The position numbers and the translations under genes were made by a program. A stretch of DNA of 64,000 nt, from positions 1,612,001 through 1,676,000 of the forward strand of contig JAMWFC010000115.1 of NCBI GenBank assembly GCA_027475525.1, written 5' to 3'. Shown here piece by piece: positions 54,601 to 64,000 of this stretch. The notes under the pieces are model-generated. The model worked only from the letters and a program-made list of their open reading frames with translations. It did not search any database and was not told where the DNA came from. The DNA is from Macrolepiota albuminosa (Eukaryota; Basidiomycota; Agaricomycetes; Agaricales; Agaricaceae). Position 1 is the stretch's first letter, and every line of letters begins with the position of its first letter.

Positions 54601-55773
54601 CGATGCACGAAAATAATGAGGAGAGAACTGCGGGATAGTGCGCTCGTATTAAGTTGATTGAGAACAGAATTCATTGTTGGCCTATCATTTGGTTCTGCTC
54701 TCCAGCACCCCTTCATAATTGACCAAATTTCTGCAGTTAGGCCCCAGGACTTCCATGGCGGGCTTGAGCTCGGTGGCGGACTCGGCCGAACTCCCTTGAC
54801 TGCGACATGGTACATAACGGCAGCATCATTTGGAAGGTGATCCAATGGAATACGGCCAGTAAAGATCTTTGGTACGTCAGCCCTGTCAGTGTCAAGGTCC
54901 CATAGCTTACCTCATAACAGACGCATGCCCATGCGTAAGCATCGCTTGGTTTGCTATTTTTTATATCAAAGTCATCCTGCAATGGAGGTAATTTAGGCCC
55001 CGAGCGACTCCAACGGCCTACAAATAGATTAAGGTGAGCCAAGTATGATGTGCGTGATAAGAGAATTGAACACAAGCGGAAGGCGAAGAACTTGGGGATT
55101 ATCCTTGAGATACTTGCTTATATTTCCATTTTTCATCCAAGGTGCGACAAGACATGGTCGATCTTGGAAACGATAAAGTCCATACACTGGGAGAATATTA
55201 GGATGGCTTAACTGTCGCCAGAGAATGGCCTCCTTCCAGAAATGCTAAAGATAATTCATAAGCGGTCACAGCTATCGTATTCATCAAAATGTAAACGACC
55301 TTCAGGACTAGCTGTTTGTCCATGGTCTCGAAAACACGCATAACTTTGATGCAGACACATCGTCCTTGATAGCTTCCCTTGTAAATATCGGCTTGTCCAC
55401 CAGCTCCGGCTTGTTTTGCGTGCTCAATTCCATTCATAAGCTCATGACACACTGGGTATAAACCTGTCTTGGCTGAGATTCGTTGGGTCGACACAGTGAC
55501 GTGCTTCCGTAGTTGTTCATCCAAACCTGGCTGGTCCAAGAGCTGAAGAACAATCATGAGCAGAAAACATTCATTAAAAATACAAGATCATGAACCCATT
55601 GGAATAAATCTAGCAGTTCTTGTGCGTCCCGTCCCTGAGAACGTAAAAGTCGCTTGAGAGACTCTTTTTGCGTGATCAACGGCGTAAGTTTGGTTATAAC
55701 GCTTGAATACGTAGTATCCATGTGAAGTGAGGCTAAGATGGTCCTGACGGAATCGAGACACCCGTACAATCAC
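54597..55773 (-). pseudogene. TKL-like kinase gene A lacking the catalytic loop
   Basis: The order on the reverse strand is: helical N-domain with LKRLLRSQGRDAQELLDLFQ, linker ISAKTGLYPVCHEL, Gly-rich loop AGAGGQADIYKGSYQG with the Lys in VCIKVMRVF, WKEAILWRQLSHPNILPVYG and APWMKNGNISKYL, then AVGVARGLNYLHC. The DNA then runs directly to KPSDAYAWACVCYE and WSIMKGCWRAEPNDRPTM. The catalytic loop, DFG and activation segment (some 60-70 residues) are missing from the genome, so this looks like an internal deletion. Its stop codon overlaps the ATG of gene B (ATGA, 54600-54597). Shared N-domain and order suggest a tandem duplication. Confidence 0.7.
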
Positions 55774-56889
55774 GCAGTCGAGTTTCTAACAGCAGATAAA
55801 AGGCAGTGCAAGTGAAAACAATCGTATATCTCTGAAGAATAGTACCTCTGAATTTAGGCTCCACAATGCTTTACCGACGATCTTTTGATGATAGGTCAGC
55901 GAGGAACAGAAAAGAATATGGGAGTAATAGAAAAAGATATACGCAGGATAGACAGCGGATTAAAAGGTCGAGTTGTTTATGCAAGTCGTCGATGTCAACG
56001 TGGCCGATGAAAGCGCATTCTTACGTGAACAGAACACATGCGAAAAAGTACTTTTCCTACAGGAGTCCGGATACTTATTGGAGCAAAGGTGGTAATATCA
56101 CCATCCTCAGCTCTAATGTAAGTAATCGCTAATCCTTGAAACTGAGTAGAGGTTGATGGATGTTAGAACAAGGGATTGTTCAACGTATCTTCCATTTTTT
56201 GCTTCCCCTGTATTGAAGTTTGTGCAATTTGTTTCAACTCGCGCCAAGAGCAGATCGGTGTTACAAGACCACGTCACGAAACTGGACGGATTACATATGT
56301 AGAAAAATTCTGTGCATCAACAACTGGGAAATGATTTGTCCGTGAGTCCTACCTTGAGCACCTGATCAGAGACTTTATATAGCTATATTGCAACTATAGC
56401 CGTCATAGTAAGATGAAAGGAGACGTTTCCGACAGTTCAAAAGAATTGCGTAATGGGGTTTGGGGTTGGAATCGAGGATCTACAAGTGTGTTAGCCTCAG
56501 GTAATCGGTTAAGGAGAGGTGTTGAATAGCTACACGATTCGTTGATATGAAGGGTACCCTAGTCAAAGCTCTTAGTTAATTGTTTTTACAACTTATAGGA
56601 ACGAGAGCTTTCATGCGACACTTCGAATAAAACCAAGATTTGAGTACATTCGGGTTTTAGAATGGTTGCATGTGTATACGACAATAGTTGAATTATTCCA
56701 AAGCAAGAACTTCGTCCATAGCTGTACTAGAAAGAGAGTTAGTGGAAGTAAAAATGAAGGGAAATAGCAATAAAGGTAAAGAAAGAAGGGCAGAAACCCT
56801 ATAAAGAGAGTCAGTGGATATAAAAATGAACGACAAATAGCGATAGAGAAGGATAAAGAAGGGCAGAAATCCTAGAAAGTCGATGAAAA
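55774..56889. other. Intergenic, with a 72-bp imperfect tandem repeat
   Basis: At about 56730-56880 AGAGAGTTAGTGGA...GAAGGGCAGAAACCCTA recurs after about 72 bp with changes, including a loss of bases. No gene seen. Confidence 0.5.
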
Positions 56890-58279
56890 TCAAGAACTGC
56901 AACATGTCGTCCTGGTGTTTTCCTGAGTTCTCTGCAAAAGGCTAATTTGCACAATATCTCCAGCACTCGAGTCCGGAATATGCATGTGTTGTGCCTTGAG
57001 GCGCTCTTCGTATTCACGCCTCCTGACTACCTGCCGTGCAATATATTCAAATACTTCCGGGACGCCTGCACCTGTCTTAGCCGAGGTAAAGAAGAGTCTG
57101 GGACCTTGAGCAGGCGGAGGTGGAAAAACTACATCAGCATCGTCCACTCCGTGCGTCGTGTCAGCGGTGACGGAGCTGTGGGTGGCCCTACTGTGCTCGC
57201 GGGCGAAGAGGCGCGGGGTGATAGTTGCTATACTGCCAGAGCTCGCACTATGTGTTGAATTAGAGAAAGAGGACATTGGTCTGCCACGGACGCTTGGATA
57301 CGGGCTAGGAGAAAGAGCGAGAGATGAAGATGAAAGGGATGGAGAGGACCAGGGCTCAGGAGAGCTACGAGCTGATTGATAGACGTCGAAGAGGGAGGAA
57401 GATGGCGTGTGGTAGAGTGTAAGTGTCGTGTGAGTGGTGGACATCGTGCCACTGTAGAATTGCGATGCAGATCGAGAGCGTGACTTGGAGAGGTGGTGGG
57501 CTGGAGAACGAGAAGTAGAATGATCCTGATGACTCTTCGAGTGTGAGTTCGAAGCGATTGTGATGGAGTCAGATCGGTGTGGGTGGACTTGACGAGGTCT
57601 GGTGGGACATTCGACCACTTCTAGAGGTCGTATAGTGGTATGCGACATGGATAAATTATGTGTATCAGGTTCTTCACGAAGAAGATCGGAATGAACATTT
57701 CCTCGTGATACTGAAGGGGGAACAAGCTGGGCCAAAAACGACATAGCCTCCTCTTCCGTTACACGTTCCTCGCCCGAGTCGAGATCTGTTTTATTGCCCA
57801 CGACAACACAACAGAAGTCTTCCATGTCCTCATCTGCTAATGGAGCTTGGTTTCGAAATTCGGCCCACCACTTGGTCAACGCCGTCATCGTCGCGGGTGC
57901 GTTGACATCGAACATAAGCAACGCGGCATCAGCGCCTCGAAAGAACGCTTTTGATAGCCTTGAGAATCGCTCCTGCCCAGCAGTATCCTGTTACAAAAGG
58001 TGAATCCGATGAATTAAATTCAGATTACTCTTGTTACACACCCAGATCTGCAGTAATATCTTATCGGTCGGATTTCTCGGATGAGGAATAGTCTTGACGA
58101 TGAAATCTGCTCCGATAGTGTTCCTATAGCCAGTAGAGAACTGGCCCGAGATATACTACGCATCATGGACACAATCAAATACGGAACGATGCACAAGAAA
58201 TATGATGACTCACTTGGCTTCGCAGACTAGTCTTACCCACGCCAGACGCGCCGATGACGACGAGCTTTACTGTGGGCAT
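56890..58279 (-). CDS. Rab-like small GTPase with a ~160-residue insertion
   Basis: Three exons: 58279-58214, 58155-58042, 57987-56890; introns 58 and 54 nt, phase 0. The GTPase motifs are complete: P-loop GASGVGKTSL (residue 9), switch I ...GYRNTIGADF, switch II WDTAGQERFS, G4 VVGNKTDLD and G5 FFTSAKTGAG. The start resembles Rab7/Ypt7. Between G4 and G5 the usual 30 or so residues are replaced by about 190, mostly Ser/His/Pro-rich low complexity, so the protein is 425 aa instead of about 205. The C-terminus TTCCSS has a CC pair suited to geranylgeranylation and membrane attachment. The role would be vesicle traffic to the vacuole or late endosome if it is a Rab7 relative; the insertion could alter effector binding. 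No frame break is seen. Confidence 0.87.
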
Positions 58280-58975
58280 CGTGCTGGTTGTCGTCTTCGG
58301 CGTCCGTTAGCATGAATGAACCCACAGTAACCGTGATTGCACTTGTCAATTGCAATCACGTTTTCGACAGGGAAGGGCTGTAGACAAACACGACCACATT
58401 AAGGGGATAATCACGCTTTCATTTGCACCCTTAAGATATTCTTGTACTATGTAAGTCCGTCCCTTGTTGTCTCCTATAATTGTCGGTCCGCCACGTTAAT
58501 TTTAAAAAATGTACGGTTATGCAAGTGCCGTTAATAAACGTGTACTTGGAAACGTATTCGTTCAACCTTCCTAATTGTCGCTTGAGATTGTAGCTTGAGA
58601 TTGGCAGAGGCGCCACACCAATCCTTTCGAGATTATCATCCGTTAAATTCCGGAAAATCATGCCTTAAATGTCCCGTATCACTCCACGTCGTCTCAACCT
58701 AACTAAAGTTAACAACGTTCAGATCACTCCGGGACCCCGGTCAACGGAACTTGTAACGCTTGATTAAAAGCTCAAAAGCTTGACCCTTGATCTTTTCTCT
58801 TGTTAAGGCTTCACGCCGTATAGATTTCCCATGGAATCATATTCAAGGTCTTATCCATCAACCATGTTGACGCAATGTGGGACAAGCGAAGGACGTGGAC
58901 CTATGAGAAAAGCGTAAGTCAGCTCTATAAGCCCGTAGTGAACACGATAAGCAGGGACTGTAAGACCAGACCCAA
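58280..58975. other. Intergenic, no gene seen
   Basis: 5' flank of the GTPase gene. Confidence 0.5.
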
Positions 58976-59158
58976 ATACCTACGAGACAGTAAAATAATC
59001 CTCAGTGAACTGTCTTGGTGACAGATGACAACTGAGTTGATCATACCTACGAGACAGTAAAATACTGTCCAATAATGTACAATCAGTATAGAAGAATTAA
59101 ACAACATTTACATACTCACATCCTCAGTGAACCGTCTTGGTGACAGATGACAACTGAG
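58976..59158 (-). repeat. Intron-plus / intron-minus tandem pair, locus 4
   Basis: Reverse strand. Copy U: 59158-59120, a 55-nt GTGAGT...GGACAG intron (59119-59065), then 59064-59043. After a 6-nt linker, copy S: 59036-58998 joined directly to 58997-58976. One substitution over 61 flank bases. The 5' part is bounded by CTCAGT / ACTGAG. Confidence 0.92.
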
Positions 59159-59562
59159 GATGTGAAGTCGCGCAATTACGTCTTTATACTCAAGATCATG
59201 TGACCACGTAGACTAACTGACCTAATAGCATACCGTCCGTCTAACAGGGACCTCTGAAGAAACAGAAACGTGAGGGAGGCTTTCCCTCCAATGTTTGTCC
59301 ATATGGACTAGGCGCGTGTTCTCTTACCCACACAGAACAGAAATCACGCACAGAAGAAATTCAGGGTATGGTCACTGAGCAGTACGCACCTCACGGAACT
59401 GAGGTGTGACCAATGTATGATGAATAATCATATAGGAGTGCACATGGGCCAGCGAAGGAGATGTATCTGCAACTGCATCGCGAGAAGTATTCTCGTGATA
59501 ACGAAATGAACTCAATATCCTTCCAATCACACAATTTTCAAATTCTCGACTTCGGCTGCTCC
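59159..59562. other. Intergenic 3' flank of the carboxypeptidase gene
   Basis: No gene seen. Confidence 0.5.
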
Positions 59563-61827
59563 TCATACCGAATGCAAGGGTTCCTTATCCACGACCTGCC
59601 TAAATATCTCAAGCGACGCCGCAGGCTGGAACGCCGGCTACCATAAAGAAACACAGTTCCACATCAGCAACTTCGCGAATCAAAGAACACCTTTGGGGGG
59701 ACTTACGACTTCGTGCCCAGCAGCATATACTCTCCTAAACCTATCATCAAGACCCAAGGACCATCTTTAACATCTTTCAAAGACTCACGCAAAGGAGAAA
59801 TTATGGACATTTATAATCGCAGCGACCGATTCGTCGTTGATCGTCATATTCGTGAAGGGCGTGGCGTTCAATTCGGCCTTGCCGAACCAATCCATTGCTG
59901 TTACCGACGCGAATCCGCCGAGCCAGTTACAGCTGCCCGAGCCCTCTGGCTTAAGAATAATGTTCGCACCACCGCTGGATCAGTCACTCACTTGATATCA
60001 GCGTCTCCCGCCTAATCGTCAATCGTCATCAGCGTCCTCGAGCAGGGGCGCAAAAAAAGGAAAAAGAAACACCGTACCCAGATCAGGATTTTGAGACCAG
60101 AGTCCGCGAGCGCGCCAAGTTGTGGTAACCACGTCCTCGCATCCTAAGAAAAAAAAGAGAATAGGATATGTGTCTCTGTCGTGCTTTAGCGACTACGCAT
60201 GCACTACGAACGACTCACGTCGCCTGTCCTCCCAAAGAGCCTCGACACGGCGCCCGAGCACTCCCGATACGGCACCTCGGCACCAATATCCGCGCGTACC
60301 GACGCCTGTCCCAAAAACGACACGTAGAACTCGGGCGGGAACAACGCCGACGCGTTCTGTCGAAGATCGTCCACGTCGCGATCGCCAACGGCGGGCACGA
60401 ACACGTTGTCGACCTATATAAATAAATCGGAACCCGGTACCCCGTGAGCTTTTCTGGCGAGGATGTGAGATGGGAGAGAGGGACACGACGCGTACACAGA
60501 AATTGTCTGCTGCGATGCAGATGCTGTTCGAGGCGTCAGAGGTCCCCGCGGCGAAGCATGCTTCTTCTTGGTCTTTGCATCCCCCCGGTTGGAAGTAGGC
60601 TTCGTGGAGTTTCTCCAGGACGGAAGGGGGCTGGAGAGGTCCGTACCCCGGTGCGTTTGTCGCGAAATCGACGTAGGCTTTGTTCTGCAGCAGGGGGTCG
60701 TACCACCCACTTTATCGCAAAAGGAAAGTACGAAGAGAGGCGTCAGTTTCGCGGTGCTGCACAGAGGGGAGTTAGGTGCGACCTTACTTGTTGATCATGA
60801 GAGCGCTGACGACGATTAGTTCGCCGACGAGTTCCCCGCTGTTTATGAGTGCGTTTTGCTGGTCGAAATACGTGACAAAGCTAGGCCCGTAATGGCCACC
60901 ATAACTCTCCGTCGCGAAGATGAACCTACCAGGTGTCACTTACGTTGGTAGAATCCAGATACAAACACTCACTCGCGGCTCTGGTACGTCGCGAACGCAG
61001 CGCTCTCAAAGAGGATCTGGAACGTCCGCCAGAAGAAGGGCGCGGCGGATTCTGTGCTGTTTACTGTTTCATCTCCGAACGAGAACCCAGTGCCGATAGG
61101 CTGGTCGATGTAAATCACTATACCACACCACCACAAAAAACAACGTAAAATGTCAGTCAATCAGTCAGTCTTGCCGTCACATAAACCTGTCGGGAAGGAC
61201 GGACTGTTGCTTATGTTATTCCAGCTTGCCGAAGGCGGCGTAAGGACGTGATGCGGAACGAGACTGGAGGGAAGGTTACCTGAATGGGTTCAGGGTGGTC
61301 GTTCGGCCGTCGGGATTGACGTGGCATGGACCGTGTTCTGTCGTCATCACGAGTTGATCTATACCGTGTCCCAGCGAGATTGTGTTCGCTTGCCTTGGAA
61401 GAGCCCAATCATGGACGAACAACCTGGTCCGCCGTTTATCCTATAACGTCTCTCGTCAGTAAACCAAAGCAGCGCGGAGAGAGTGGGGAAGGATGAAGCA
61501 CCATAGAGTGAACGGAGCTGTCTCTGGAGATTCCCTCGCTTCGAAAAACCAGAACCACTGTGCGGTGAGTGAGTGAGTGAGGGCACCCGCGTAGGGTCAC
61601 ATGCGCACCATGGACATGTTCGTGCCGACGTCGACGTACCCCGACAGCTGGTGTACGCCCGGCGTCGTCTCGCATACCCCTGAATCCTGGACGTAGCGCA
61701 CGCTCAGGTCTTCATGGATAGCGGACTGGAACGTCGAGACTCTGGGCTTTGCATGTGTGGGACTCGCAGATGCAGAGGAACCAAAGAGGAGCGCGGAAAG
61801 GCAGATGGAGAAGTAGATAGAGAGCAT
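59563..61827 (-). CDS. Secreted serine carboxypeptidase, family S10
   Basis: Removes C-terminal amino acids from peptides at acid pH. Fourteen exons: 61827-61609, 61557-61502, 61440-61394, 61337-61280, 61224-61187, 61117-60973, 60925-60788, 60709-60496, 60413-60219, 60143-60078, 60011-59992, 59932-59789, 59740-59707, 59637-59563; phases agree throughout. A signal peptide (MLSIYFSICLSALLFGSSAS) is followed by GYVDVGTNMSMWFWFFEAR, then the S10 block LWINGGPGCSSMIGLFQ and IYIDQPIGTGFSFG. The catalytic triad is complete: Ser in ATESYGGHYGP, Asp in LIWAGDADI, His in AAGHEVPAFQP. Sites of N-glycosylation type (NATPF, NMTIN) occur near the end. The third intron (61393-61338) uses a GC donor. It looks functional and would serve extracellular or vacuolar protein breakdown. 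Confidence 0.95.
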
Positions 61828-62449
61828 TGTAGGTGAGCAGAGCCTGCGTAAGTACGTATTCTCATTAATAGGTACAAGAAGCGCAGAAGAGCTTCTTTGA
61901 TACGCTTATCGCTTGGCCGCAGATAGATATACTCGCACTTAATCAAGGGGTACCGTGTGTAGTTGGTTTCCAGGTTCTTCGAATATCACAAAGCGTGCGT
62001 AGAACCTAGCAGAAAGTGGTCGGTGAGAAGGGCGCCGGGACCATTGAACATGTGGAAGGATTCGCGATAAGCAATGTCCTTATCAATCATGTGTCCATGG
62101 ATATTTCGATTATAGTAACATGATCTTCTTCATGTTGCACGGACAAGGAGGAAACATAATGTATGGGGCGTTATGTGTGAGGATCCCTTATTGTTGCTGC
62201 ATGGGACCGTGAGTAGCGACGTTGTAATCCTGTGCAGAAAACTTACAAGCACACATAGCGAGACGGAAATCTATCTGAGTTCAGTTCGCACCATCGAGTG
62301 AAGAGGGTTCAAGAAGATATTTATTGACATAGGCACGGAATGGAATAGGAATACATGTAAAGGTATATCACGCACGCAAGAAAAATAAGTTGATAAATAA
62401 AGAAAATCAGTGTTAGATACGGCGAAGAAACAAGCAGGAGTGGAAAAGT
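61828..62449. other. Intergenic, no gene seen
   Basis: 5' flank of the carboxypeptidase gene and 3' flank of the next reverse-strand gene. Confidence 0.5.
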
Positions 62450-63221
62450 CTATGACGGAGGCGGAGTACGGGGACCTTGATAAACGATGAGATTAGAACA
62501 GAGAGAAGTTGGGAGGAACGGACCAAAGAGACCACGGGGCGGGGGAGGGGGAGGCGGGGACATCATTGGGGAGGCGTTGACGGGGGTTGGAGCCAGAAGA
62601 GGATTTGCTGCAGAAAGGCTGAGGGAAGGGACGGGGGAGATAGAGAAAGAACGCACGTCTCCACTGGGCCCAAGAAGGCATGTGTGGCTCAGGCGCAGGC
62701 GATGGCAGAGGAGCGGTGGCTAGGGGGATCGCCTTGGGAACTGTCCGCGCGGCCCGGGTCCGCCGTTCGGGCTGAGGGTGCACCGTGCGCCAGCCTGGGC
62801 GGGCTTGCGCAGCCACAGGCGGTGTCGGCCCGTCGGGTGCTGGCGCCGCCTCCAGCAGCGCCGGCTGGTTTGTTTGGTTTGGTCAGTGGTCACAATGCAG
62901 AGACACGACGAACCGGTGGCTTCCAGTCTGGCGCAAACTCTCCCCCAGAGCCATGTTTCGATTTCATTTGCATCAGTTCCGCGATCTCACTTGGTCTCTT
63001 GTCAGCCAACAGGACGCCAGGCGTCGAAGAACACTCACTATTGGAGAGCCCGACGCTCATCTCTCAGTTTCCCCACCTCTTCGAGCAGAATACGGACTTC
63101 GATTGCGAGGGCCTTGCTAAAGTCGTTGAGGTATCTATGCCCTGTTAGCCACGTATCAGCAAGAAAGCACTCGAGCGTACTTGGGCGGCGGGACGGGCGG
63201 CCCTGTCCCATGCTTGTTCAT
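62450..63221 (-). CDS. Hypothetical coiled-coil, Pro-rich protein
   Basis: Exons 63221-63181, 63134-63039, 62989-62914 and 62864 onward, joined by GT-AG introns of 46-49 nt with matching phases. The N-terminus is MNKHGTGPPVPPPK, followed by a charged helix (ILLEEVGKLRDERRALQYE, IAELMQMKSKHG) and a basic/Pro-rich C-terminal part (ARPGWRTVHPQPERRTRA). The C-terminal frame is uncertain: one reading stops at 62493; another, after a possible intron, gives a polyproline run and ends at 62450. No family recognised. A long forward-strand frame over the same DNA (62477-63148) is judged a shadow because it ignores these splice sites. Confidence 0.5.
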
Positions 63222-64000
63222 TTTCGGTGACAGAAAACAGACAACCCTCTGTTGATCCAAATCTTCCACACCGGCCCGCCCTTCCGGTTGACGTTTTCAT
63301 ATTACTTTAACTGGACCTCGCAATGGGTCCCGCGCTTCTGTTTCTCTTTTTTCCCTCGACCTCGAAATCATTTGCTCTTCGATCCCCAATGCGCTCATGT
63401 TATTTCCTTCTTTGCTTCTGATGAGGTACGGAATTATTTCCTCTTCGATCCCTAAATGAGCTTATGTTATCTCTTTCTATCTATAAAAGTGACAGCTTTT
63501 GCGCAGCTGGTATTCGTTATCTTAAATGGGCATCATAATATCTATCCACTTTGTCGTATTGAATGCAAACTGTAACTTCTTTCTACACGTGTCGTCCTAT
63601 GGATTATCTCAACAGGCAAGGCATACGGTTACCCTTTCTGTTTGTCCTCATGATACGAATACAACGTGGATCCTTCACCCTCGCACAGGCCGAACTATTT
63701 CTATCAGTCTGCCATATGAAAGTGACAGCTTTTTATGATTCGTTATCTCAAACGGGCGAGTTATAACCTCTTTCTACACGTCGCCATGTGGATTACTTCA
63801 CTTTCTGAACAGGCAAGACCACACCTTCCATGCTAGGTTACCCCTTTTGTTTGTCTGCTGAAACAAAGCTTACAGGCTGAACGATTGACAGGTCATTAGT
63901 TACGGAAGCTGCGACAGGTGCAATGATGAAGCAGGATGCCTCCGGCCAGTGCTTTCCACCTATCCATGCAGTTCAGAGCTCGCATCAAAATCAATTAAAG
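63222..64000. other. Intergenic with imperfect direct repeats
   Basis: No gene recognised. TCTTCGATCCC...ATGTTAT occurs twice at about 63370-63405 and 63434-63465. A larger pair spans 63485-63650 and 63719-63860, sharing AAGTGACAGCTTTT, ATTCGTTATCT and CTCTTTCTACACGT-like words, with several indels. Confidence 0.5.

Noticed and set aside
47910..59158. Direct repeats with spacers that could suggest a CRISPR array
   Set aside because: Eukaryotic context, only two copies per place, unequal spacing, and the difference between copies is an intron.
62477..63148. Forward-strand ORF of 223 codons
   Set aside because: The reverse strand gives a spliced model with phase-consistent GT-AG introns and a coiled coil. 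The forward frame is GC-rich, Arg/Gly-biased and ignores the splice sites.

Overview
This window is nuclear DNA of an Agaricomycete-type basidiomycete. It has many short GT-AG introns of about 48-58 nt, a family AA9 lytic polysaccharide monooxygenase with a CBM1 cellulose-binding tail (plant-biomass decay), agaricomycete-style TKL kinase-like genes, a multipass membrane gene of a type common in mushrooms, and large fungal Ty1/copia and Ty3/gypsy retrotransposons.

Layout. 1-796: end of an LTR retroelement entering from the left, with its LTR. 797-7090: a decayed, reverse-strand Ty1/copia element carrying a further insertion. 7118-19503: a complete but broken Ty3/gypsy element (gypsy-1) with 939-bp LTRs, a nested solo LTR (11575-12276) inside reverse transcriptase, and a multi-exon gene on the opposite strand (16238-18196) between pol and the 3' LTR. 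20508-31311: host genes: a Ser/Pro-rich protein, the AA9-CBM1 oxidase, a Y_phosphatase3-type phosphatase, a broken SSZ1 (Hsp70) fragment and a small secreted protein. 31611-40346: an intact, apparently very young Ty3/gypsy element (gypsy-2) with two long ORFs and LTRs that look identical. 41830-63221: host genes: a hypothetical protein, a degenerate VTI1 v-SNARE copy, a multipass membrane protein, TCF25/RQC1, two adjacent kinase-like genes lacking catalytic parts, a Rab-like GTPase with a large insertion, a complete S10 serine carboxypeptidase and a coiled-coil hypothetical protein.

Most notable signals. (1) At four separate places (26.1, 44.4, 47.9 and 59.0 kb) a short non-coding unit of 52-61 nt occurs twice in tandem. 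The first copy, in transcript orientation, is interrupted by a canonical 54-58 nt GT-AG intron, and the second lacks exactly that intron. All four have an inverted repeat just before the 5' splice site and the same order (intron copy, 6-12 nt linker, intronless copy). I know of no named element class with this form. (2) Gypsy-1 carries a spliced antisense gene. (3) Ten exact tandem duplications, all with a period of 77 bp, lie only in the first 20 kb. They break retroelement frames and look more like k-mer joining errors in the assembly than biology.

The window is a host-gene region colonised by retroelements of very different ages. The S10 peptidase, AA9 oxidase and small secreted protein are secretory-pathway products. 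TCF25/RQC1, SSZ1 and VTI1 are housekeeping families, the last two present here only as damaged copies.
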